Positions 17,357 through 24,451 of a stretch of 36,556 nucleotides of DNA are shown here, one piece after another; the stretch's first letter is position 1; each line of letters opens with the position of its first letter. The stretch is taken from positions 1 to 36,556 of the forward strand of contig JALVXO010000149.1 in NCBI GenBank assembly GCA_027022775.1, written 5' to 3'. Source of the stretch: Campylobacteraceae bacterium. GTDB taxonomy: Bacteria; Campylobacterota; Campylobacteria; Campylobacterales; Sulfurovaceae. The notes under the pieces are model-generated. The model was not told the origin of the DNA, ran no database searches, and saw only the letters and a program-made list of their open reading frames with translations. The position numbers were made by a program, and so were the translations under genes.

Positions 17357-18078
17357 TTATCTACATTTAATTTTTACTGGAAGATAAGGTATGTCAGGAT
17401 AACTTGCAAAATTTATATCATTTGCATTTATTACTTTATATGCTATGATATGATATTTCATAATTGATTTTGGGACAGTATAAAGAGTTTTATCTTTCAT
17501 CCAATACGAAAAGTCCACTTTAGCTGTGCAATTTTTAATCGCCAAACTTTCTATTTTATCTATATAAAGATTAGAATCTTTAATTAACTTAGCAAGCTTT
17601 CTATGGTAACTGTTAGAGACCTCTTTGAATGAGTCGGTTGAACTGTAAGTGAATATTTTTTTTACCTCTTTTGGTTGTTTGTTAAAATATTTTACAAAAT
17701 TTGGAAAAGCTACTATACCCTGAAAAGTTGAAACTTTAATAATATCACTTTTTGCAACTGCCTTTCTAAATGAAAATGTTTTATTATCTGTATAAAATCA
17801 TCCATAAATCGATTAAAGCTTAAATGTTGCATACAATTTGTATGTACCCAAATTATTTTTTCTTCATTGTTATTTAAATCGACAGCAACTTTGCATTTCT
17901 CATTAGAGCTTGCATTATTAAAACCAGCGACTTTATACTTATGATAAATTTTTGCATAATAGTTTATATATTTATTTTTAAAATGAGAAAATTCCACATT
18001 ATTATTGTTATTGCCTGAGCAGGATATATTCAATAGGAGTAAAAAAACTCCTAACCCCATTTTTTTTAAATCGCACAT
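17357..18078 (-). pseudogene. Lipoprotein gene, frameshifted (about 240 residues if repaired)
   Basis: The minus-strand frame from 18078 encodes a lipoprotein signal (LNISC) and a domain with KVAVDLNNNEEKIIWVHTNC...FNRFMDDFI, a pattern recalling TolA/TonB C-terminal-like domains. It leaves frame near 17790. The neighbouring frame continues the same protein (TDNKTFSFRKAVAKSD...) through a long open region to the stop at 17357. The total span is 722 bases, one short of 241 codons. One extra base near the A-run at 17794-17797 restores continuity (DDFYTDNKTF). The gene is either a real pseudogene or carries a consensus error. Next to another lipoprotein with the same kind of break. Function unknown. 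Confidence 0.7.
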
Positions 18079-18118
18079 TTTTTAATCTTCTAATTCCATA
18101 AAATAGATAGCAATAGGG

Positions 18119-18170
18119 GAGGGTGATAATGATAACCTTTTTTGTTAATTTTTGTTATCGTTATCGCCTC
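18119..18170. repeat. Long dyad repeat, copy A
   Basis: The arms GAGGGTGATAATGATAAC and GTTATCGTTATCGCCTC pair with few mismatches across a T-rich loop of 17 bases. It overlaps the last codons of the lipoprotein gene that ends at 18145 and may act as its terminator. A related dyad lies at 18778-18824, on the other side of that gene. Confidence 0.65.
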
Positions 18171-18620
18171 TATCTTTACCGATAATAATACAAAGTTTAT
18201 CAATAAAAAAATCATTACTATAAACTACTGGTTTGCATAAATTCATTGTCTTGAAAATATAATGATTAATGTCTTTTTTGATAGCAATTCCTTTAACTTT
18301 TAAATTATTTACATCAAAGATAAAACTTTTATACTCTTTTTTGCATTTTAATTCAAATACATATTTATCTTCATAATGAAATATCCACTTGCAATTTTGT
18401 TTATCTTTAGTATTCATAAACAGTTTATACATTTGATTATATCGTTTTACTGTTTTTCTTCTATATACTTGGCTATTTACAGGATAATTATAATCACTAA
18501 TATTAAATTTTTTTGTTGAGACAAGCCTATTTTATCGAATAGAGAATAAAATTTATTGAATTTTATATTTTCGCAATTCAAAGATATAAAAAAAATTAGA
18601 ATCACATTTAAAAATTTCAT
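18145..18620 (-). pseudogene. Lipoprotein gene, frameshifted (about 158 residues if repaired)
   Basis: An ATG at 18618-18620, with AGGAG upstream on the minus strand, opens a lipoprotein-like signal (FISLNC). That frame ends in VIIIIL after the seven-base run at 18508-18514. The next frame supplies NISDYNYPVNSQVYRRKTVKRYNQ and then the open frame from 18432 to 18145. The span is 476 bases, one short of 159 codons; one more base in the seven-base run joins the two parts (QQKKFNISD). The protein has four further cysteines and no recognised domain. Immediately upstream of, and on the same strand as, the other broken lipoprotein gene. Confidence 0.65.
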
Positions 18621-18777
18621 ATTAATTTTTTCTCCTTCTTCTCTTGAAAGTTCCACAGCTTATAGAGCAAGCATTACCTCGTTCCAATTGTCCTGAGATT
18701 TAGCAAAAAGTTATGAAATCTTGGAAGTGAGACTTCAGTCTTACTAAAATATTACCAATTAATCTCTTAATCTTTTG

Positions 18778-18824
18778 AGGTGATAACAATAACAAAAAAT
18801 CAACAAAAGTTATCATTGTCACCT
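18778..18824. repeat. Long dyad repeat, copy B
   Basis: The arms AGGTGATAACAATAAC and GTTATCATTGTCACCT pair at 13 of 16 positions across a 15-base A-rich loop. The consensus shared with copy A (18119-18170) is GGTGATAA-rich on the left arm and GTTATC-rich on the right. Confidence 0.65.
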
Positions 18825-18862
18825 TGCTCTTTCGGCTTTTGAAACTAAAATGTTCAATTTTT

Positions 18863-19043
18863 ATCCCAAATTTTGCATTAGAAGGTGCATCAGATGCGTT
18901 GGTGCTTGGCAGCGGGGATGCTGTAGCTTCGAAACCGCAGCATCCTGAGCAAAGCGAACCGCGAAGGCAAAAGGCTTTACTTCAGTGCCCATGCTGCCAA
19001 TGACCAATGCAGATAGAATATTGGCTAATGCAAATTTTGGGTT
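18863..19043 (+). mobile_element. Palindromic insertion element, copy 2, intergenic
   Basis: A 181-bp unit with the same inverted ends as copy 1 (left end begins ATCCCAAATTTTGC, right end closes with GCAAATTTTGGGTT). The outer arms are almost identical to copy 1. The centre differs and carries its own hairpin (GGATGCTG...CAGCATCC, about 18914-18943). In this copy the two arms are open in the same reading frames as the peptide ends seen in copy 1, but the centre puts them out of register. It is therefore intergenic and non-coding. Confidence 0.8.
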
Positions 19044-19089
19044 TACATAAATTTCAGCTTAAACCATCCCCGTAGGTCGGGGTCTCCTC

Positions 19090-19220
19090 GACCCCTATTC
19101 CTGACCCCTATTCCTCCTATTCCACTAAACAGCAGGAACAAAAAACTTTTTAAGCTGTAAATTATAGTTTGCAAAAAGTTAAAAGTTAAGCCCTGACCCC
19201 TATTCATGACCCCTATTCCA
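19090..19220. repeat. Paired 13-bp repeats (GACCCCTATTCnn)
   Basis: Two tandem pairs of the unit GACCCCTATTC plus two bases occur at 19090-19115 and 19195-19220, about 80 bases apart. The complementary motif (GAATAGGGGTC) recalls REP-type units associated with RAYT/IS200-like transposases. No transposase is present here, and the link is inference. Confidence 0.6.
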
Positions 19221-19226
19221 TAGCTA

Positions 19227-19255
19227 TTGACAACTGTTGACAAATATCATATAAT
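19227..19255 (+). promoter_or_regulatory. Perfect consensus sigma-70 promoter
   Basis: TTGACA (19227-19232), a 17-base spacer and TATAAT (19250-19255) match the consensus exactly. The spacer contains a second TTGACA, and a GTTGACA...TGTCAAC dyad spans the -10 region and the start of the transcript, a possible operator. Predicted transcription starts near 19262, giving an about 96-base leader for the esterase gene at 19358, unless an unannotated small RNA is made. Confidence 0.7.
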
Positions 19256-19357
19256 AGCTTGAAATAAAGGGGTTGTTTTTGTCAACTTGTAAAATTATCT
19301 GGGTTGGATGGCAGTAGTGCTAAAAACTGGAAGTACTCAAAAATAAAAGGATAAAAA

Positions 19358-19915
19358 ATGCTCACTCTCTACATTCACGGGTTTGGCAGCTGTGCATTAA
19401 GCCACAAAGCATCTCTGTTTAAAGATTACTACACTGGCAAAGGTTTAAAATTTTTAGCGCCGACGCTCTCTTACAATCCTAAATTTGCAATAGAGACACT
19501 CTGCGATATTGTGGAACTTTTTGACAGAAAGGTAAATTTAATCGGTTCATCACTGGGCGGTTATTATGCAATTTATCTTGCAAACAGGTATAAATTAAAA
19601 GCCGCTCTTATAAACCCATCTGTTTATCCCTATGAAACGCTTTCAAAATATATTCCAAAAGCTCTAAATTATTGCGATTTAAGCAGTTTTGAGTGGAATC
19701 AAACCCATCTGAACCTGCTTAAAAATTATGAAGTTCATAACCCGCTGCCGCAATATTTTATGGTGCTTTTGCAAAAGGGGGATAAAGATTTAGATTACTC
19801 CCAGGCAGCGCGGAAATTCAGCAGGGCAAAACTGATTATAGAAGAGGGAGGCAGCCACTCATTTGAAGGGATAGAGCACTACTTTGGGGATATAGAGGAG
19901 TTTTTTGTCTCATAA
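19358..19915 (+). CDS. YqiA/YcfP-like alpha/beta-hydrolase esterase
   Basis: A 185-residue cytoplasmic esterase. The features are the oxyanion-hole HGFGS near the N-terminus, the nucleophile elbow GSSLGGYYA (Ser65), a probable acid in KGDKDLDY and the catalytic His in GGSHSFEG near the C-terminus. Length and layout fit the YqiA/YcfP family, which hydrolyses short acyl esters in vitro; the physiological substrate is unknown. The perfect consensus promoter at 19227 probably drives it. Its 3' end overlaps the convergent small HTH-like gene by 6 bases. Confidence 0.85.
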   Translation: MLTLYIHGFGSCALSHKASLFKDYYTGKGLKFLAPTLSYNPKFAIETLCDIVELFDRKVNLIGSSLGGYYAIYLANRYKLKAALINPSVYPYETLSKYIPKALNYCDLSSFEWNQTHLNLLKNYEVHNPLPQYFMVLLQKGDKDLDYSQAARKFSRAKLIIEEGGSHSFEGIEHYFGDIEEFFVS

Positions 19916-20188
19916 AATAGAGTCTTTATGGTAATCGTAAAGGGTCTGTTTTACCCTCTCTTGGTTCAGTTTTTTAACCAGTTTGGCGCTTAAAGATTTA
20001 TAAGCGGCGCTGTCTAGTTTCATTTTTTCCATAATTTCACTTTCTGGCACGCCGCTGACCCACGCTTTTAACAGTTTAAACTCTTTTTTTGTAAGCCTCG
20101 CTTTAAGCGCCAATTCTAAATCCAATCCGCTCTTAAGCGGGTAAGAGAGAGATTTTATCAATTCATATAGTTTTGCTTCGTAACTCAT
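19910..20188 (-). CDS. Small HTH-like protein coupled to the M20 peptidase
   Basis: A 92-residue charged protein. The centre (LTKKEFKLLKAWVSGVPESEIMEKMKLDSAAYKSLSAKL) looks like a sigma-region-4 or LuxR-like helix-turn-helix, as in 'the more it is transcribed the more it skips' type short regulators. It is not a close match to a named family. The ATG overlaps the M20 peptidase stop (ATGA), which indicates translational coupling. It is perhaps a DNA-binding or adaptor protein, but that is inference from the fold pattern. Confidence 0.65.
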   Translation of the reverse strand: MSYEAKLYELIKSLSYPLKSGLDLELALKARLTKKEFKLLKAWVSGVPESEIMEKMKLDSAAYKSLSAKLVKKLNQERVKQTLYDYHKDSIL

Positions 20189-21285
20189 TTAAAATTGCCT
20201 TTTGTAAAATTTTTAAAAATATCGGTAACCAGTTTTACTCTGTTCTCAAAACTTTTTTTAGATGCCCTCTCATTTACCGTATGGTCGCCGTCTCCAAAGG
20301 GCCCAAAACCATCAAGCGTAACAACGCCGCAGCTTGCGACAATATTAGCATCGCTTACGCCGCCCCTTTTTTCTGTTAAAATTTTCTCTCCGCAAAGCTG
20401 CTCTATCTGTTTAATAAACTCAAGCTGCCTGCTGTTTTCTTCCATAACATCGCGCTGAATTCCCCCGCTTAAAACCGCTTTGCTCCCTTTTACATAACTT
20501 GTATTAACAATTTTGTCTATCTCTTTTAAAAGGCGGTCTCTTTGGGCAGTTTTTGTATATCTTATCTCAAAAACAAGCCGCGCTTTTGGCGAAATTGTGT
20601 TTGCTCCAATTCCTCCCTCTATTTTCCCCACATTCACTGTTGTGCCCTCTTTTAAATCTGTTAGCTTTACCAGCTCTTGCAATTTAAAGGCAGCTTCCAA
20701 ATTTGCATCAACTCCCTGGGTATAATTGTTGCCGGCATGTGCAGCTTTGCCCTCTATGTCTATAAAAAATGTCCCTACCCCTTTGCGGGCGGTAACCACC
20801 TCATCATTAGCCCCCGCCGCTTCAAAAACCAGGCAATAGTCATATTTAGGCGCCAGTTTTTGGGTTAAAAATTTAGAGTTGTCGCTGCCTGTCTCTTCAT
20901 CGCTTACCAGCAAAAAATCGATATTGCTGATTTTCCCAAACTCTTTATAAACATTTCTTAAAGCCAGCAGCGCAACATAATTGCCACCTTTCATATCGCA
21001 AACCCCAGGCCCGTAAATGAACTTGTCATCCTCTTTGAACCCTTCAAAGCTCCCCGGCGGAAAAACAGTATCTAAATGCCCCAAAAGAAGCATCTTTTTA
21101 CCCTCTTTATGTTCCGATTCAAAATAGAGGTGGTTGCCTATATCGCTGTTTTCAAAAACCGTACTCTTAAACCCCAGCTCTTCGAGCCAATTTTTAAAAA
21201 TCTCCCCGCATCTGTCCACACCTTCTTTATTTTTTGTGTAAGAGTTAATCTCTATTGCTTTTTTCAATTCGCTGTAATCAATCAT
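20185..21285 (-). CDS. M20-family metallopeptidase (carboxypeptidase G2-like)
   Basis: A 366-residue di-zinc hydrolase. The zinc ligands and catalytic residues occur in order: GHLDTV (His70, Asp72), GVCDMKGG (Asp97), SDEETGS (Glu130/Glu131), and a C-terminal GDGDHTVNE histidine. The lid/dimerisation domain contains ARKGVGTFFIDIEGKAAHAG. The pattern fits carboxypeptidase G2/ArgE-like enzymes that remove an amino acid from N-acylated or peptide substrates. No signal peptide is seen. It is followed, with an ATGA overlap, by the small HTH-like gene. Confidence 0.9.
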   Translation of the reverse strand: MIDYSELKKAIEINSYTKNKEGVDRCGEIFKNWLEELGFKSTVFENSDIGNHLYFESEHKEGKKMLLLGHLDTVFPPGSFEGFKEDDKFIYGPGVCDMKGGNYVALLALRNVYKEFGKISNIDFLLVSDEETGSDNSKFLTQKLAPKYDYCLVFEAAGANDEVVTARKGVGTFFIDIEGKAAHAGNNYTQGVDANLEAAFKLQELVKLTDLKEGTTVNVGKIEGGIGANTISPKARLVFEIRYTKTAQRDRLLKEIDKIVNTSYVKGSKAVLSGGIQRDVMEENSRQLEFIKQIEQLCGEKILTEKRGGVSDANIVASCGVVTLDGFGPFGDGDHTVNERASKKSFENRVKLVTDIFKNFTKGNFK

Positions 21286-21499
21286 TATCTGCTGTCCTCT
21301 TTTTTTTAAATTTTATCAAATATTTTTTAATCTCTTGTAAATAAAAGTTTTTATCTTTTTAAAATAGTACCGTAAAATTGGATTAAATTTTAAGAAATTT
21401 GGATTTTTTTTCAAAAATTACTGATTTTTTTTAAAATTTAATTTACTTTTTTACCCTAATTATTATATTATTGCATAAATTTATTGATGAAGGGAAAAA

Positions 21500-22405
21500 A
21501 TGGGAAGAAAAGTGGGAATATGGATGTATCAGAATGGCGGCGGTGACATAATAGAGAAAAAACTTGTCAAAAAACTAAAAAAAAGAGGCATTAAGGCGGT
21601 AACTGGAATAAACCTGCGCAATGCGGTTGTAAAAAAGGGGCATATACTCCATGGAGAGACAAAAGTTGACAAACTTGACCTCTTTTTCTCTTATAATGCC
21701 GGTGAGCAGACACAGTATCAAGTTTATCTCTATAAGGCGTTAAACAGGGTTATACCTACAATCAACTCTTATGAATCTTTCGCACTTACCGAAGATAAAT
21801 TCCAAACAGCATACATATTAAAGCAAAATGGCATTCCAACTCCGGAGTTTTTTTTGTGTCACAGAGATGATACAAAGCATCTTGAGAAAATTATAAAAAA
21901 GTGGAAAAAAATGGTTTATAAACCCACAGACGGCTGGGGCGGGGTCGGTTTGACCAAAATAGATGGCAGCGAAACCCTTAAAATGCTTATGCCGTTTCTA
22001 AACTATGCAGATTTGCGCTACTTTTATGTAGAAAAGTTTGTAAAATATGACAATACCGATTTTAGGGTTGATATTGTCGATGGAAAATTTGTCAGCTGTT
22101 ATGGAAGAAAAGCGGGCAAAGATGACTGGCGCACTAATGTAACAAGCGGCGGGTCGGTATTTTTGCGCGAACCCAATGATGAAGTTATAAACTTGGCAAT
22201 AAAAGCGGCAAAGGTGTGCGGAACAGATATTGCAGGAGTAGATATTATTTACGATTTGGAGCGCGAAGAGTATGTGGTGCTTGAAGTTAACGGCATTCCG
22301 GCATTCGCAACGCCGGAACAGGAAAAACTGGGGCTTGATTTTAATGACAGAAAAATAGATTTAATAGTAGATTTAATTGACAGAAAAACAAAGGAGAAAA
22401 AATAA
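21500..22405 (+). CDS. RimK-like ATP-grasp ligase
   Basis: A 301-residue ATP-grasp enzyme, first of two in the operon. An N-terminal pre-ATP-grasp region (MGRKVGIWMYQNGGG) leads to the nucleotide-binding lysine segment VYKPTDGWGGVGL, the hinge YVEKFV, DFRVDIVDGKFVSCYGRKA, and the metal-binding AGVDIIYD...VVLEVNGIPAF, where Glu and Asn are both present. This layout is that of RimK/MptN-type carboxylate-amine ligases, which form a peptide bond from ATP, an acid and an amine. The substrate is unknown. AAGGGA precedes the ATG. A 214-base, very AT-rich intergenic region lies upstream. The stop codon overlaps the next start (TAATG). Confidence 0.85.
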   Translation: MGRKVGIWMYQNGGGDIIEKKLVKKLKKRGIKAVTGINLRNAVVKKGHILHGETKVDKLDLFFSYNAGEQTQYQVYLYKALNRVIPTINSYESFALTEDKFQTAYILKQNGIPTPEFFLCHRDDTKHLEKIIKKWKKMVYKPTDGWGGVGLTKIDGSETLKMLMPFLNYADLRYFYVEKFVKYDNTDFRVDIVDGKFVSCYGRKAGKDDWRTNVTSGGSVFLREPNDEVINLAIKAAKVCGTDIAGVDIIYDLEREEYVVLEVNGIPAFATPEQEKLGLDFNDRKIDLIVDLIDRKTKEKK

Positions 22406-23820
22406 TGGGACGCAAAAAAAATAAAAAAAACAGACTGCCTAGATTAGGGCTTTTATACCTTGATTATGTATTGAGATTTTTCGATAAATCAAACTTTAGA
22501 GGGTGGCCAGATAAGATTGAGACTGTGGTTTACCATTGGGGAAATGATAAAAAGCGCTTTATAGAAGAGGTAAAAAGAAAGAAAATCGACATCTTGATAG
22601 GAAATATTCCAGCAACGGCATATGAGACATTCAGAGAGATTGCAAGGGAGCTGCCGAATGTAAAATTTGTTCCTTCGCTTGATTCGCAGTTTGCAAATAA
22701 ATCAAAAGAGAATGTAACAAGATTTGCATGGAAATACAAAATACCTGTCCCAAAAACTTACATCTTTTACGATAAAAAGAAAGCTTGGGAATTTATAGAG
22801 ACTACTGATTATCCAAAAATTGTAAAAAGAAGTTACGGCCCTTCAAATTATGGCGGATATTTTGTACATAAAGTTGACTCTAAAGAGGAGGCAAAAGAGC
22901 TGTTTAATAAGAAAAAATATTACCCAATTTATATGCAGGATTTCGTGCCAATGAGCGCGGATATAAGGGTTATGCTAATTGGACATAAGCCGGTTTGCGC
23001 ATTTTGGCGCCGCCCGCCAAAGGGAGAGTGGCTTACAAACACCAGCCAGGGCGGCTCTATGGATTATCAGGATGTGCCAAAAGAGGTGCTCGATTTGGCT
23101 GTTAAGGTAAGCAAAGCGGCAAATGCGGAGTATTGGGCTTGCGACATCGCTGTAGGAGAAGATGGGAAATTAAGAATTTTAGAGTGCGCTACCGCTTTTG
23201 CGGCATTCCCGTATATCCGCGACTGGATAGGACAGTATCTAATATGGAAATTCTCAAACGGCCGCTTCCCGCTGCCTAATATCCCTATTTACAACTGGGA
23301 AGAGCTTGGAAAAATGGACTCTTCTGTATTAAGAACCTTAAGGTATATCACATTTGGACGCTACACTCCAAGTTATGATGGGGCATACTTTTTAGATAAA
23401 GTTAAGCAGGATGAAAATGGGGAATATTACCTCCATGAACTGGATAAAGAGTATCCAATGCTCAACACTTATGAGAGAAAAGAAGAGGAGTGGCCAAGCG
23501 AAATTTGGAACTTCCAAGACAGATACGGCAAATCAATTAAAGAGGTTGCATTCGATTCAAACGGAGGTTTAGACAGCGACGAATCGAGCCAAAAACCGAA
23601 AAAGAAAAAAAAGAAGAAAAAATCAAAAATATCAAAAAAAGAGTTTAAAAAAGTTTTAAAATCGGTTAAAGGCATAGGCGAAAAGAGGTCTTCTAAAATG
23701 ATGAAAAGATTCAGCCCTGAAGAGATTACAGAAATGGTTAAAAAAACACCGGGAATTTTGCAGGAGAGTTTTAAGTGGCTAAAAAACAAAATGGTAAAAG
23801 AGCTCCAGGAGAAGCTTTAA
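22405..23820 (+). CDS. ATP-grasp protein with a lysine-rich helix-hairpin-helix tail
   Basis: A 471-residue protein. The ATP-grasp core has KIVKRSYGPSNYGGYFV (nucleotide-binding Lys), YMQDFVPMSADIRVMLIG, and WACDIAVGEDGKLRILECATAF. In the last motif the metal-binding Asn normally found in 'LEvN' is replaced by Ala, so catalytic competence is in doubt. After about residue 320 there is a region without a clear match. From about residue 395 a run of eight lysines is followed by a helix-hairpin-helix-like segment (VKGIGEKRSSKMMKRFSPEEI), which suggests nucleic-acid binding. It overlaps the previous gene by one base. The poly-A stretch encoding the lysines is a potential slippage site. Confidence 0.82.
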   Translation: MGRKKNKKNRLPRLGLLYLDYVLRFFDKSNFRGWPDKIETVVYHWGNDKKRFIEEVKRKKIDILIGNIPATAYETFREIARELPNVKFVPSLDSQFANKSKENVTRFAWKYKIPVPKTYIFYDKKKAWEFIETTDYPKIVKRSYGPSNYGGYFVHKVDSKEEAKELFNKKKYYPIYMQDFVPMSADIRVMLIGHKPVCAFWRRPPKGEWLTNTSQGGSMDYQDVPKEVLDLAVKVSKAANAEYWACDIAVGEDGKLRILECATAFAAFPYIRDWIGQYLIWKFSNGRFPLPNIPIYNWEELGKMDSSVLRTLRYITFGRYTPSYDGAYFLDKVKQDENGEYYLHELDKEYPMLNTYERKEEEWPSEIWNFQDRYGKSIKEVAFDSNGGLDSDESSQKPKKKKKKKKSKISKKEFKKVLKSVKGIGEKRSSKMMKRFSPEEITEMVKKTPGILQESFKWLKNKMVKELQEKL

Positions 23821-23857
23821 CAGTTTTTGGTTTATAATAATAAAACGGTTTATAAAA

Positions 23858-23898
23858 ATTGCAAAATGTATTTTAACCCAAAATCTGCATTTTGCAAT
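23858..23898. promoter_or_regulatory. Perfect 11-bp inverted repeat upstream of the DUF1858-DUF2249 gene
   Basis: ATTGCAAAATG (23858-23868) and CATTTTGCAAT (23888-23898) pair perfectly across a 19-base loop. The loop includes AACCCAAAATCTGC, resembling the ends of the palindromic element. It ends 42 bases before the ATG at 23941. It could be an operator, the terminator of the ATP-grasp operon, or a decayed element end. Confidence 0.6.
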
Positions 23899-23940
23899 AT
23901 CTTAACCAAGTTACAGATTATAACAGTAAGGAAATCTGCT

Positions 23941-24449
23941 ATGAAAGAGATAACATTAGATACCACAATTGCCAGCCTGCTTGACGATTATGAAGGTATG
24001 AAGGATATTTTAATATCTATAAATCCAAAATATAAAAAGTTAAACAACCCGATTTTGCGCCGGACTGTTGCAAAAATAGCAACTGTAAAGCAGGCTGCGA
24101 TAATTGGCGGGATGGAGCCGTCAGATTTGCTAAACCGTTTAAGGGAAGCGGTCGGGCAGGAGCCTGTTTTATTTGACGAAAAAGAGACCAGAGAACCAGA
24201 ACCGCTGCCGGAGTGGTTTAAAGAAAAAGAAGCCATCACTTTGGATGCTAATGAGCTTTTAGACAGCGGTAAAACCCTCTTGCAGAAGTAAACAGAGCTT
24301 TAAAAAAGTTAAAAAGCGGCGAAATTTTAAAACTTACCGCCGACTTTAAACCCGAGCCTCTTATTGAAGAGTTTAAGAAAAAGGGTTATCAGGCTGCCTC
24401 AGAAAAATTAAGCAAAGAGTGTTATGTAACAAAAATAAAAAAGGGTTAA
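23941..24449 (+). pseudogene. DUF1858-DUF2249 domain protein, frameshifted
   Basis: A DUF1858-like N-terminal domain (about residues 1-70: TLDTTIASLLDDYEGMKDIL...GGMEPSDLLNRLRE) is followed by a linker and the start of a DUF2249-like domain (LDANELLDSGKT). The frame then ends early with LLQK at 24291. In the next frame the DUF2249 domain continues (EVNRALKKLKSGEILKLTADFKPEPLIEEF...ECYVTKIKKG) to a stop at 24449. The span is 509 bases, one short of 170 codons, and one extra base in AAAACCC (24271-24277) joins them as GKTPLAEVNRA. AAGG precedes the ATG at 23941; an upstream ATG at 23827 has no such support. DUF2249 proteins are often linked to redox or nitrogen-oxide metabolism. Confidence 0.75.
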
Positions 24450-24451
24450 AC

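Larger units (their letters stand above)
18621..19357. other. Gene-free repeat zone of about 740 bases
   Basis: No convincing gene is visible. The stretch holds dyad copy B (18778-18824), palindromic element copy 2 (18863-19043), four copies of a 13-bp unit (19090-19220), and a consensus promoter (19227-19255). It ends with the leader of the esterase gene. A 66-codon open frame on the minus strand (19043-19243) consists mostly of translated repeat and is not counted as a gene. Confidence 0.7.

Noticed and set aside
18119-18824. A CRISPR array
   Set aside because: The repeats here are two inverted dyads and two tandem pairs, without regularly spaced identical direct repeats, and there is no cas gene.
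19043-19243. A 66-codon minus-strand frame
   Set aside because: It is mostly the translation of the GACCCCTATTC repeats (repeated GIGV-NRG peptide), with low complexity and no recognisable start context.
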